Below, one piece after another: positions 1-7,382 of a DNA stretch of 36,243 nucleotides. A program made the translations under genes and the position numbers. The notes beneath the pieces are model-generated. The model was not told the DNA's origin. It did not search any database and was given only the letters and a program-made list of their open reading frames with translations. Numbering within the stretch: the first letter of the stretch is position 1; each line of letters starts with the position of its first letter. Source of the DNA: Clostridia bacterium (GTDB taxonomy: Bacteria > Bacillota > Clostridia > Lachnospirales > Lachnospiraceae); NCBI GenBank assembly GCA_026000755.1, contig BNZC01000013.1:1-36243 (forward strand). The letters run 5' to 3'.

Positions 1-583
1 TCTTCACATAGCTTTCCTTTAAGGTCCAAAGGCGTAAAAATTCGGTGGAGAAAATTTTATCTTTTGCTTGTAGTGGGTGGATGTCATGCAAGCGGTCAGG
101 TTTATTTCGTATATGAGATTCTTTGTGTTTCTTGTTTGGCGGAATTGAATGGGTGCCATTCAAACCGTCAAGCTTACTTAGTATATGAGATTCTTCTTGT
201 TTATTACATACTTTTTGTAAAATTCCATAAGAAATTTTTCGTTCATATTCAATATCGACCCCTATTTCCACATTGGAAACGGCACACACCACGGCTCCCT
301 TGGTATGACTGATGTTAAAAAAAATCCCTTCTTGTGTCAGATGTGGTTTGCCGTGTTTCCCAAATGCCAACAAATCCTCTGAAAAATGCAGATCAAATGT
401 TTGGGATAGGGCAAGGCGTAATAAGCGTAAGCCGATTCTATGTTGTTCTTTGGCAGTTCCCCTGTTGGATTGCGATAAGGGAAAGGGGCAGTTGTGTTGT
501 TCTTCGACCGTTGCTATTTTCTGCGGTGGCATATGGGTAGATTGTTCTTCCAAGAACAGGTATAGATGGACAAAGTTTTGCAT
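1..583 (-). CDS. 4'-phosphopantetheinyl transferase (Sfp/AcpT family), 3' end cut by window edge
   Basis: This gene is read on the minus strand from ATG at 583-581 with no stop to position 1, so 194 residues are visible and the C-terminus lies outside. Such enzymes move phosphopantetheine from CoA to a serine of acyl or peptidyl carrier proteins in the cytoplasm. Family motifs are clear: GKP at residues 78-80, FNISH at 89-93, the Mg-binding GVDIE at 108-112 (D110, E112) and WTLKESYVK at 186-194. An SD-like GGGAG lies 11 nt upstream of the ATG. Two stretches are odd for the family: residues ~12-37 (two EEQ-containing segments) and ~127-169, which hold a 24-residue tandem duplication (see repeat). 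Family assignment is firm; activity with the insertions is unknown. No carrier-protein or NRPS/PKS gene is visible nearby. Confidence 0.88.
   Translation of the reverse strand, partial: MQNFVHLYLFLEEQSTHMPPQKIATVEEQHNCPFPLSQSNRGTAKEQHRIGLRLLRLALSQTFDLHFSEDLLAFGKHGKPHLTQEGIFFNISHTKGAVVCAVSNVEIGVDIEYERKISYGILQKVCNKQEESHILSKLDGLNGTHSIPPNKKHKESHIRNKPDRLHDIHPLQAKDKIFSTEFLRLWTLKESYVK
80..208 (-). repeat. 72-bp in-frame tandem duplication inside the PPTase gene
   Basis: Plus-strand segments 80-136 and 152-208 align with a 72-bp period; the core reading tatatgagattctt is identical in both. In protein terms, residues ~127-145 (NK..ESHILSK...) are repeated at ~150-169 (NK..ESHIRNK...). The unit is exactly 24 codons, so the reading frame is kept. 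It lies between the D-x-E motif and the WTxKE motif, where other family members have a shorter connection. Confidence 0.75.
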
Positions 584-721
584 ATGGTGCCGGACTCCCT
601 TTTGTAAAATGGTTGCTACATCAATTGGAACGGTTGCGTTATTTTGTCAATTCAAATCTGTCTTACAAATCTGCCTGAGAAGTTCTGTAATCAACATTAG
701 GAATAAGGCTCTCTTTTTTAA

Positions 722-756
722 CGAAAATAGCTGCCTCCCATACAGGAAAACAGCTA
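722..756 (-). terminator. terminator downstream of tRNA-Glu
   Basis: On the minus strand an 11-bp stem (AGCTGTTTTCC with GGGAGGCAGCT, including G-U pairs) with a 5-nt loop is followed by ATTTTCGTT. It sits about 40 nt past the tRNA 3' end and before the PPTase start. The T-run is imperfect, so confidence is moderate. Confidence 0.5.
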
Positions 757-795
757 CTTCTTGGGTTGGGCTGTTCTTGATATTCAAAAACAGAG

Positions 796-867
796 CATCT
801 CGTAGGGGAATCGAACCCCTGTTTCCGCCGTGAGAGGGCGGTGTCTTAGCCGCTTGACCAACGAGAC
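796..867 (-). tRNA. tRNA-Glu (anticodon CTC)
   Basis: The minus strand folds as a 72-nt cloverleaf. The acceptor arm is GTCTCGT with ACGAGAT (a G-U first pair), the anticodon stem is CCGCC/GGCGG around the loop CTCTCAC (anticodon CTC, codon GAG), and the T arm is AGGGG-TTCGATT-CCCCT. The discriminator base is G and CCA is not encoded, so the CCA-adding enzyme encoded at 16539 would be needed for maturation. The sequence is close to the usual Firmicutes tRNA-Glu pattern. Confidence 0.93.
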
Positions 868-887
868 ATATTCGACCAACGAACTTT

Positions 888-916
888 ATTATACAGGAAA
901 GTGAAAGGAAATGCAA
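888..916 (-). promoter_or_regulatory. sigma-A promoter for tRNA-Glu
   Basis: On the minus strand TTGCAT (916-911) and TATAAT (893-888) are separated by exactly 17 bp, about 20 nt before the tRNA 5' end. Confidence 0.8.
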
Positions 917-1027
917 GCGTTTTTTTCGGGAATTTGAAAAAAATAATTGCGTTATAATTTGAAAATTAAGACATGTCAAAAATTCGGCAAATTCGATAAT
1001 ATTCAATATGATTTCGCAACTTTCTTG

Positions 1028-1056
1028 TTGACATTGATGGAAAAATCTGATAAAGT
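1028..1056 (+). promoter_or_regulatory. promoter of the sugar-modification cassette
   Basis: TTGACA at 1028-1033 and TAAAGT at 1051-1056 are 17 bp apart, about 90 nt before the glycosyltransferase start. The region 868-1145 holds no gene that I can support. Confidence 0.6.
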
Positions 1057-1145
1057 TAATTTTGTGTTAAGGTCTGTGAGCTACTTCATTAAAATATATT
1101 TCCATTTTCCATGTGATGCGAATAAGCAGGAGAGGAAAAAGTATA

Positions 1146-2814
1146 ATGAACCCTAAGTTTCCATATATACAAGAAATCCATATGCAAGAAAAAAACTTGA
1201 CCGTAATCAAATCCATACAGGAACAAGTAAAAGAACTGCTTTTTCTAAGTGAAAAAGCTTTTTTAACAAAGGAATTAGAGAAATTTGTTTTTTGGCGGAA
1301 TGCCTGCGATAATGCTTATGCTGATTTTTCAAAACAGTTGGAGCAGACACAAAATCAAGAAAAGGTTTTGACATTCTTTCTGGAGGCTCTTTCGAAAGGT
1401 TCGTTTTATGCACAAAGCTTTGGCCTGACATTCTTGTATGAATTTACAAAAGAGAATAGATACATAGAAATGCTGATTAAGCGATTGGCAAATGATATGG
1501 GACGGGAAGAGGACTTCTATGTAAGGTATCACGTCTATTCTAACATGATGTACTATTGTTTTGCAAACCATTCGCTTTTTTCGATGGAAAACCGGATGAA
1601 TTTGGACAGGATTTATGCAGGGATTGTTACGGATATAATGCGGGAATTTGATGTGAAAAACTTACGAGAAATCCCTGCATCTAAGCGGAATCCGAACTTT
1701 GTTATTGTGACTATTTCACAATTTCGGAGTGAACACCATTCTCCTACTCTAGTGGCTCTGGATCGCTGTGCTACGTTAATGCGCAAACTAGGAAAATCGG
1801 TTTTACTGTTGAATCTGGCAGAACTGTATTCTAACGAGGCTGCAGCGTGTTTATTACCTTTGTATCAACCTAGGTTATGGAATTATAATACGGATTATTT
1901 ATCCTTAAATGAATATGTATATCAAGGACTGCATATCCCTTTTTTTCAGTGCGAGAACGATATGCCGAACAGCTTGGTGATACAGACTTTGCTAGAAACG
2001 ATTCAGAGTCTAAAGCCGGCCTATATCATAGGGATTGGCGGAAGCAGTCCGAGCATGGAGTTGTTTAGCAAAATTGTTCCCACCGTAACACTTGCAACGA
2101 CAAACGAACTTGCGATGACATTAGGGCAGCTTCAAATTCTGCGAAAACCCTTGCAAGGCTCGGACATAGAGATTTTGAAAGCACGTGGGAAAATGAAAGA
2201 TCATGTTGTGGTGGGAAGAATGACAACCAGCCTGCTTCCGCAAGAAAAACATGTTACAAAAGCGGAACTTGGTTTATCAGAAACGGATTTTCTTTGTGCT
2301 GTTGTGGGGACTCGTTTAGAAAAAGAAATTACGGAAGAATTTGTCGAAATGATTTTGAAAATCGAGCAGGTAGAAATCAAATTCATTTTTATCGGCAACT
2401 ATGAAGAACCTTACCGTAGACTTTGTGAAAACAATCCGAATTTTTCAAAGAAAACGATATATTATGGCGAAACATCGGATTTGCCTTCTATCTTAGAACA
2501 TTGCCGCTTGTTTGTGAATCCTACCAGAATAGGGGGGGGGTACGGGGGCGGTCTATGCTATGGATAAAGGACTTCCGGTGTTGACGGTAGGTTACGGCGA
2601 TGTAGGCATGGAGGTTACGGAAGAGTTTTGGGTCAAAGATTATCAGCAAATGAAAGAAGAAATTAGGCATTATTATATGGATGCAGAATACTATCGCAGG
2701 CAATCCAAGTTGATTAAGGAAATTGCTTTGAATTTGCAGGATACGGATGGGGCGTTTGCGGAAATTATCTGCGAAGTAGAGCAACGACTCGCTATTCCTT
2801 GCGGAAAAGGGTGA
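1146..2814 (+). pseudogene. glycosyltransferase, out of frame at a G9 tract (possibly phase-variable)
   Basis: The start is ATG 1146 behind an AGGAGAGG Shine-Dalgarno. The first reading frame stops at 2565-2567 just after the G-run at 2532-2540. Removing one G (or adding two) joins it to the downstream frame that ends at 2814 and gives a 555-residue protein reading NPTRIGGGTGAVYAMDKG, then LPVLTVGYGDVG. This is a typical donor-sugar-binding C-terminal half of a GT-B glycosyltransferase. The N-terminal ~190 residues are helical, and a Rossmann-like part follows (VGTRLEKE, FIFIGNYEEPY, YYGET). It is followed directly by a DegT aminotransferase and a NeuD-type acyltransferase, so its substrate is probably an amino or acetamido sugar on a surface glycan or glycoprotein. 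It could be a phase-off state, a decayed gene, a site of transcript slippage or a sequencing error. Confidence 0.82.
2532..2540 (+). repeat. G9 homopolymer tract that breaks the glycosyltransferase frame
   Basis: Nine consecutive G in the donor-site loop of the glycosyltransferase. Eight would encode the conserved GGGTGAVYAMDKG reading; nine lead to a stop 27 nt later. Confidence 0.9.
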
Positions 2815-2820
2815 GAAGAG

Positions 2821-3954
2821 ATGAAGATACAGACCACAAGAAGTTCCATGCCGGATTTTGAAGAATACATAGCGATGATAAAGCCTCTGTGGGAATCTCG
2901 TCATCTGACCAATATGGGGCAATATCATGAACGTTTAGAGGAGATGCTGAAAGGCTATTTGGAGGTTCCAAATGCGTCCCTTATGGTAAACGGACATATG
3001 GCGCTTGAACTTACGATTCAAGCAATGAATTTTCCGGCGGGGAGTGAGGTTATTACCACGCCGTTCACTTTCGTTTCGACCACTCATGCCATTGTCCGCA
3101 ATGGTTTGCAGCCGGTATTTTGTGATGTGAAAGAAGGGAATTATACGATCGACGAAAGCAAGATAGAGGATTTAATTACAGAAAAAACCGTTGCCATTCT
3201 GCCGGTCCATATTTATGGACATATTTGTTCCGTAGACAAAATACAAGAAATTGCGTATAAATATGGACTAAAGGTGATTTATGATGCTGCCCATGCTTTC
3301 GGAGAGCGGTATAAAGGTGTGGGAGTAGGAAATTTTGGGAATGCCTCTATCTTTTCTTTCCATGCGACAAAGGTGTTCCATACCATTGAGGGGGGTATTT
3401 CCTGTTTTCAGGAGAGAGAACTGTACGAAACCCTGTATAATCTGAAAAACTTTGGGATTCGTTCAGAGGAGTTGACAGTTTCTATCGGAGCAAATGCTAA
3501 GATGGATGAATTTCATGCGGCAATGGGGATTTGTAATTTGAAGCATATTGACGATGAAATCAAAAAACGGAAAAGGATTTTTGAAGCCTATCATGGCTTG
3601 TTAGGGGAAGAAAAGGGGATTTGCTTGTTGCCTTACGAAAAAGACCTCGTACCAAACTATGCCTATTGCCCTGCGCTGCTTACGGGCAGCTATGACAGAG
3701 ATAAGGTCTATGAGGTTTTACGGGCACATGATGTGTATCCCAGAAAATATTTTTATCCTTTAACGGCAGATATGGCTTGTTTTAAGAACAAATATAAGCA
3801 ACAGCCCTTGGAAGTAGCAAGGGAGTGTTCGGCAAAGGTACTGTGTTTCCCCATTTACCCGGATTTGCCTTTGGGCGAAGTGGAACGCATATGCCATATC
3901 ATTAAGGAAACAAAAAACGGACGGCAGGGTGTTGCCGCAAAAACGGACAATTAG
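2821..3954 (+). CDS. DegT/DnrJ/EryC1/StrS-family sugar aminotransferase
   Basis: This is a 377-residue PLP-dependent enzyme of the family that aminates keto sugars bound to UDP or dTDP in the cytoplasm. Seen: the fold-type I aminotransferase core, VIYDAAHAFGERY at 152-164 and the PLP-binding lysine K184 in SFHATKVFHTIEGG. The start ATG follows GAGAAGAG and lies 6 nt after the glycosyltransferase frame ends, so the genes are probably co-transcribed. Together with the next gene (an acyltransferase) this forms the aminate-then-acylate pair known from bacillosamine and Qui4NAc/Fuc3NAc-type pathways. The matching nucleotide-sugar dehydratase is not in the window, so the exact sugar cannot be named. 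Confidence 0.92.
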   Translation: MKIQTTRSSMPDFEEYIAMIKPLWESRHLTNMGQYHERLEEMLKGYLEVPNASLMVNGHMALELTIQAMNFPAGSEVITTPFTFVSTTHAIVRNGLQPVFCDVKEGNYTIDESKIEDLITEKTVAILPVHIYGHICSVDKIQEIAYKYGLKVIYDAAHAFGERYKGVGVGNFGNASIFSFHATKVFHTIEGGISCFQERELYETLYNLKNFGIRSEELTVSIGANAKMDEFHAAMGICNLKHIDDEIKKRKRIFEAYHGLLGEEKGICLLPYEKDLVPNYAYCPALLTGSYDRDKVYEVLRAHDVYPRKYFYPLTADMACFKNKYKQQPLEVARECSAKVLCFPIYPDLPLGEVERICHIIKETKNGRQGVAAKTDN

Positions 3955-3973
3955 AAACAGAAGGGAAACGCAT

Positions 3974-4612
3974 ATGCAAGATTTGATTATTTTTGGCGGA
4001 GGGGGATTCGGGAGAGAAGTCTTATGGTTGGCAGAAACCATCAATCAAAAGACTCCTTGTTGGAATATTTTGGGGTTCGTGGACGACTATGCCAAACCGG
4101 GGGAACAAATAAACGGATATCCGGTTCTCGGCGATACAAAATGGCTGTTGTACTATAGTGAGGAAGTCTTTGTAAGTTGTGCCATAGGAAACGCAAAAGA
4201 CCGCAGAACGGTAGTGTCTAAGCTTGCACAAAATCCCAATATAAAATATCCGATCTTAATTGCTCCTGATGTGATATGCTCTTCGTATGTTCAAATAGGA
4301 GAAGGTACTATTTTGTGTTCGGGCGTGATTGTAACGGTAAATATTGTAATTGGTAAACACTGTATTTTGAATCTTAATGCAAGGGTGGGGCATGATGCTG
4401 TGCTTGCGGATTATGTGTCGGTATATCCCGGTGTGAATATTTCCGGAAAGGTTCTGCTTGGGCAATGTTCAGAAATCGGCACGGGAAGTAGTATTATACA
4501 AGGGGTTTCCATTGGGGAAAATGCTATTCTGGGTGCGGGGGCGGTAGTCGTTCGGGATATACCGAATGATTGCACAGCGGTTGGTGTACCTGCAAAAGTG
4601 ATACAGAAGTAA
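3974..4612 (+). CDS. NeuD/PglD-family sugar O/N-acyltransferase
   Basis: This protein of 212 residues has an N-terminal Rossmann-like nucleotide-sugar-binding part (DLIIFGGGGFGREV at the start, then GFVDD) and a C-terminal left-handed beta helix of hexapeptide repeats (IGEGTILCSGVIV, IGKHCILNLNARVGHDAVL, GAGAVVVRDIP). The histidine in the RVGHDA segment fits the catalytic base of PglD-like enzymes. Start ATG 3974 is chosen because GAAGGGA stands 7-12 nt upstream and the protein begins like its family; a longer frame exists but has no SD. It is 19 nt after the aminotransferase. The expected role is acetyl transfer from acetyl-CoA to the amino group made by that enzyme. Confidence 0.9.
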   Translation: MQDLIIFGGGGFGREVLWLAETINQKTPCWNILGFVDDYAKPGEQINGYPVLGDTKWLLYYSEEVFVSCAIGNAKDRRTVVSKLAQNPNIKYPILIAPDVICSSYVQIGEGTILCSGVIVTVNIVIGKHCILNLNARVGHDAVLADYVSVYPGVNISGKVLLGQCSEIGTGSSIIQGVSIGENAILGAGAVVVRDIPNDCTAVGVPAKVIQK

Positions 4613-4800
4613 TATAGCTTATCGGAAGTTCGGTACGAACTTTCGATAAAAGGGGCGTACTTTGCCCCGTCAATCTGATTATAGGAAGTGTTTTTTACTT
4701 CCTGTAATATAGCTTATCGGAAGTTCGGAACGAACTTTCGATAAAAGGGGCGTACTTTGCCCCGTCAATCTGATTATAGGAAGTGTTCTTTACTTCCTGT
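4611..4800 (+). repeat. two tandem 95-bp units, each with three hairpins
   Basis: Units 4611-4705 and 4706-4800 differ at only two or three positions. Each holds three stem-loops: ATCGGAAGTTCG paired with CGAACTTTCGAT (12 bp with one G-U, 3-nt loop), GGGGC/GCCCC, and AGGAAGT/ACTTCCT with a T-rich loop. The array starts at the stop codon of the acyltransferase gene and ends next to the 3' end of the convergent kinase gene. It may serve as a composite terminator, but the perfect tandem copy also fits a REP-like element or a recent duplication. Confidence 0.85.
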
Positions 4801-4802
4801 AA

Positions 4803-4849
4803 TCTGATAACCCATGATTTATCCGAGAGCTTGTCAGAAAATTTTCGGT
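4803..4849 (+). pseudogene. relic of an ABC-transporter 3' end
   Basis: Bases 4805-4835 match 9237-9267, inside the ABC gene at 7715-9376, at 30 of 31 positions. In the same frame they read LITHDLSESLSENFR and then a stop, while the intact gene reads MITHDLSESLSDFDE. This is the H-loop region of an ABC ATPase. The fragment overlaps the 3' end of the kinase gene on the other strand and supplies its stop codon. It shows that a second copy or a rearranged end of that ABC gene once lay here. Confidence 0.7.
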
Positions 4850-6396
4850 AAAGAAACACTAAAACAGCTCCCCACCCCCAACTCACTATCCACCGTGATG
4901 GTTCCACCATGGGCAGCTACGATGGCACCGGCAATGGAAAGTCCTATACCTGAGCCGCCTGTTTCCCGACTTCTTGACAAATCCGTGCGGTAAAAGCGTT
5001 CAAAGATTAGGGGCAGGTCATTTTCGGGAATGCCCATGCCGTTATCGGCGATAGAGAATACACCTTCGGTTTCCGAATCCTTTATCTCAAGGCGAATCAC
5101 ACCGTTTGTTGGCGTATACTTGATGGCATTTGACAAAAGATTGGTAATTACCTGCATGAGCCGATCTTTATCGGCAGGAACCACGGAGGAAGCAGTCCCT
5201 TGGGGGGAGTCAATCACAATCCCCTTATCCGCCGCCGCACGTTCAAAGACTTGGGCGGCTTGCATGAGCATCTCTTGTAAATCCAAAGGCACTTTTTCCA
5301 GTTGCAGATTTTCGCTATCCGCCTGTGCCAATTTCTCTAAATCCGCCACAAGTCCGGAAATACGTCTGATTTCTTCATAACAGCTTTCTAATCGTTCTAT
5401 GCTTGTATCCCAAATGCCCTCAATCATAGCCTCAAGATGAGAAGATAAGGTGGAAAGAGGGGTGCGTAATTCATGTGCCACATCACTTGTTAAACGTCGG
5501 CGCAAGATTTCCTGTTGATTTAACGAGGAGGACATATGATTGATGGCACAGGCAAGTTCATACAGTTCGTGGGTGTTGCTGCTTTCTGTTAAAGCAATCC
5601 GATAATTGCCACCTGCAATCTGTGTGGCAATCTGCGCTGTTTCAATTAATGGGCGAGAAATACGTTTGGCGAAAAATAAGGCGGCACCAATAGAAGCAAG
5701 CAGGGCGGGTATGCCGATTAGAAATAGTACAAGGTGCAGGGAAGCTAAGAACTTAAAATCACTTTCTCGCAGAAAATAAGGGCCGTAGTATTGGATTTCC
5801 AAATGACCAACCGCTTGGGTATTTTCTGTATGGTCAAAAGTTTGGGCATTGTCGGCATAGTTGCCGGTTTTATTATCGTCAGTATGTTCAGAAGTCTGAC
5901 TATTTTTGGTATGGTCGCCGATTTGATTATCTCCTGTATGTTCAAATGCCTGACTATTTTCAGCGTGTTCCATTATTTGGTTATTTCGGGTAAGGTCATA
6001 AGCCAACACCATAAAGTGACCGTCCAGGTTCGGGCGTTTTTCTTCCATTTGTTCCATAATATCCATTATGACTTGACTGCATAGTGCCATATCGTGATGT
6101 TCGGTATCCCAGATTTCAACGCCCTTTGCATCCTCTAAGCGGATAATATAGCCTTCATAAAGTGCCGTCATACCGACCCCATGGACATAAGAAAAATCCC
6201 AGGAATCCTTCTCGCTGTTATAGGCTTGACTTAGATTTTCGGCAAGTTCTGCCGCATGAGAATGTTGCTGTTCCTTGGCATATTTTTCAAATTCCAAGTT
6301 GATCCGCCAATCGGCACACAAACTAATCAGTGCAATCGTGGCAAGCACAATGGCACTGATGATAAGGGTAAGTTGTGAGCGAAAACGAAGCCGCAT
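4834..6396 (-). CDS. sensor histidine kinase of the copper locus (HAMP, HisKA, HATPase_c)
   Basis: This 520-residue membrane kinase has TM1 at ~8-28, an extracytoplasmic sensor domain at ~29-220, TM2 at ~221-243, HAMP at ~245-295, a dimerization/phosphoacceptor region with H308 in SDVAHELRTPL, and a catalytic domain with N box NLLSNAIKYT, DNGMGIP and GGSGIGLSIAG. Its ATG lies 2 nt after the stop of the response regulator, whose last codons contain the GGAGGAG Shine-Dalgarno, so the pair is translationally linked. Being downstream of copZ in the same direction, it most likely senses copper or silver outside the membrane and controls this locus. The sensor part carries seven 9-residue repeats with a regularly placed histidine (see repeat). 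Ligand identity is inferred. Confidence 0.92.
   Translation of the reverse strand: MRLRFRSQLTLIISAIVLATIALISLCADWRINLEFEKYAKEQQHSHAAELAENLSQAYNSEKDSWDFSYVHGVGMTALYEGYIIRLEDAKGVEIWDTEHHDMALCSQVIMDIMEQMEEKRPNLDGHFMVLAYDLTRNNQIMEHAENSQAFEHTGDNQIGDHTKNSQTSEHTDDNKTGNYADNAQTFDHTENTQAVGHLEIQYYGPYFLRESDFKFLASLHLVLFLIGIPALLASIGAALFFAKRISRPLIETAQIATQIAGGNYRIALTESSNTHELYELACAINHMSSSLNQQEILRRRLTSDVAHELRTPLSTLSSHLEAMIEGIWDTSIERLESCYEEIRRISGLVADLEKLAQADSENLQLEKVPLDLQEMLMQAAQVFERAAADKGIVIDSPQGTASSVVPADKDRLMQVITNLLSNAIKYTPTNGVIRLEIKDSETEGVFSIADNGMGIPENDLPLIFERFYRTDLSRSRETGGSGIGLSIAGAIVAAHGGTITVDSELGVGSCFSVSLPKIF
5797..5985 (-). repeat. seven 27-bp (9-residue) His-bearing repeats in the kinase sensor domain
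   Basis: Kinase residues 138-200 are seven uninterrupted units of nine residues following xxQxxxHxx, for example NSQAFEHTG, DNQIGDHTK, NSQTSEHTD and NAQTFDHTE. Six units have His at position 7 (one has Tyr) and acidic or Asn residues are frequent. The array sits just before TM2. Regular histidines in a copper-locus sensor suggest metal binding, but low-complexity spacer is possible. Confidence 0.88.
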
Positions 6397-6398
6397 AG

Positions 6399-7094
6399 TT
6401 ACTCTCCTCCAAATTGATAGCCGATACCCCGTAAAGTTCGCACATACACAGGATTTTTCGTATCGTCCTCGATTTTTTGCCGCAAGTTTTTGATGTGCGT
6501 GTCAACGGCACGGTCAAAGCTGTCAAAATCATCTCCAAAAACAAGGGAAATAAGCTCCTCTCGGGTAAATACCTTGCCGGGATATTTGATGAGAGCAGAT
6601 AGAAGTTTGTATTCGCTTGCAGTTAGGTGAACGGATTTTCCGCCTTTCAGAACCCTATTTTTCTCAAAATCAATCACCAAATCCCCATTTCGCCAAGAAG
6701 ATTTTTGTGTTAGTGGAAGAAGGTCATCCGTCGTGCGGCGAAGAAGTGCTTCCATATGGGCAGCGACCAGTTTTAGGCTAAAGGGTTTTGTGATATAATC
6801 ATCTGCACCGATGGACAGACCATGTAAATGACTGCTTTCCGCAGTCTTTGCCGTCAGCATAATAATGGGTACACGGGAGGTTTTGCGAATCGCAGTACAG
6901 ACCTCTTCTCCCGATAAATCAGGGAGCATGAGGTCTAAGAGAATGAGAGCGATATTATTTTCGGAAAAGAGTGTAAGAGCCTGTGTGCCGCTTGCGGCGG
7001 TTAGGACAGTATAGCCGCGACTTGTAAGGAAAGAGGATAAAACATCCAAGAGCTTTGGTTCGTCGTCTACGACTAGGATTGTGGTGTTTTCCAT
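6399..7094 (-). CDS. OmpR/PhoB-family response regulator of the copper locus
   Basis: This protein of 231 residues has a receiver domain with acidic pocket D10/D11, phosphoacceptor D54 (LILLDLMLPDLSG) and K103 (TKPF). A winged-helix trans_reg_C domain follows from ~135, ending RTLRGIGYQFGGE. It is partner to the kinase that starts 2 nt downstream. Upstream lies a degenerate copy of its own first codons (7095-7163), then copZ, so it is probably read from the copZ promoter. No CsoR or CopY repressor is visible, which makes this pair the likely copper regulator. Confidence 0.93.
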   Translation of the reverse strand: MENTTILVVDDEPKLLDVLSSFLTSRGYTVLTAASGTQALTLFSENNIALILLDLMLPDLSGEEVCTAIRKTSRVPIIMLTAKTAESSHLHGLSIGADDYITKPFSLKLVAAHMEALLRRTTDDLLPLTQKSSWRNGDLVIDFEKNRVLKGGKSVHLTASEYKLLSALIKYPGKVFTREELISLVFGDDFDSFDRAVDTHIKNLRQKIEDDTKNPVYVRTLRGIGYQFGGE

Positions 7095-7163
7095 TTATAG
7101 AACCTCCAAGAGCTTTGGTTCGGTGTTTATGGTACAGTACACTAGAATTGTGGTGTTTTTCAT
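7095..7163 (-). pseudogene. degenerate duplicate of the response-regulator 5' end
   Basis: A 22-codon frame (ATG at 7163) reads MKNTTILV, then diverges, then TEPKLLEVL and stop. The true gene reads MENTTILVVDDEPKLLDVL. DNA blocks ccaagagctttggttcg and attgtggtgtttt occur in both places about 60 bp apart. The relic ends directly before the true start and must have arisen by a tandem duplication of ~60-66 bp. Confidence 0.75.
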
Positions 7164-7175
7164 TTACAGAACTTC

Positions 7176-7382
7176 TTATAAAACCTCGTAACCTTGATCT
7201 TCAATTTCATTCTTAATGGTATCAAGGCTTGTCGCCTCAGGTACATGTTCTACGGTTACCGTTTTTTTCTCCAAATCTACGGCTACGCTTGATACGCCGG
7301 ATAAAGCACCGACTGCTGTTTGGATGGCTTTTACGCAATGCTCGCAAGCCATGCCGTCTACGTTGATGATTGATTTTGCCAT
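7176..7382 (-). CDS. copZ: copper chaperone CopZ (HMA domain)
   Basis: This 68-residue single HMA domain binds Cu(I) through GMACEHC (C13, C16). Length and beta-alpha-beta pattern fit CopZ, which hands copper to CopA. The start follows GGAGGAG with a 9-nt spacing. It precedes the response regulator and kinase in the same direction. Its own promoter and a structured leader lie in 7383-7525. The gene for the cognate CopA is 3.3 kb upstream on the same strand, separated by the lipoprotein gene and the inserted ABC gene. Confidence 0.92.
   Translation of the reverse strand: MAKSIINVDGMACEHCVKAIQTAVGALSGVSSVAVDLEKKTVTVEHVPEATSLDTIKNEIEDQGYEVL

Noticed and set aside
64..833. Plus-strand reading frames of 68-173 codons
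   Set aside because: They lie antisense to the PPTase gene and the tRNA, have no SD, and their Cys/Arg-rich composition is typical of shadow frames.
5797..5985. Possible CRISPR array because of regular 27-bp units
   Set aside because: Units are contiguous with no spacers and are in-frame codons of the kinase.
5030..6493. Plus-strand frames across the sensor kinase
   Set aside because: They are antisense to a gene with full kinase motifs and show no motif of their own.
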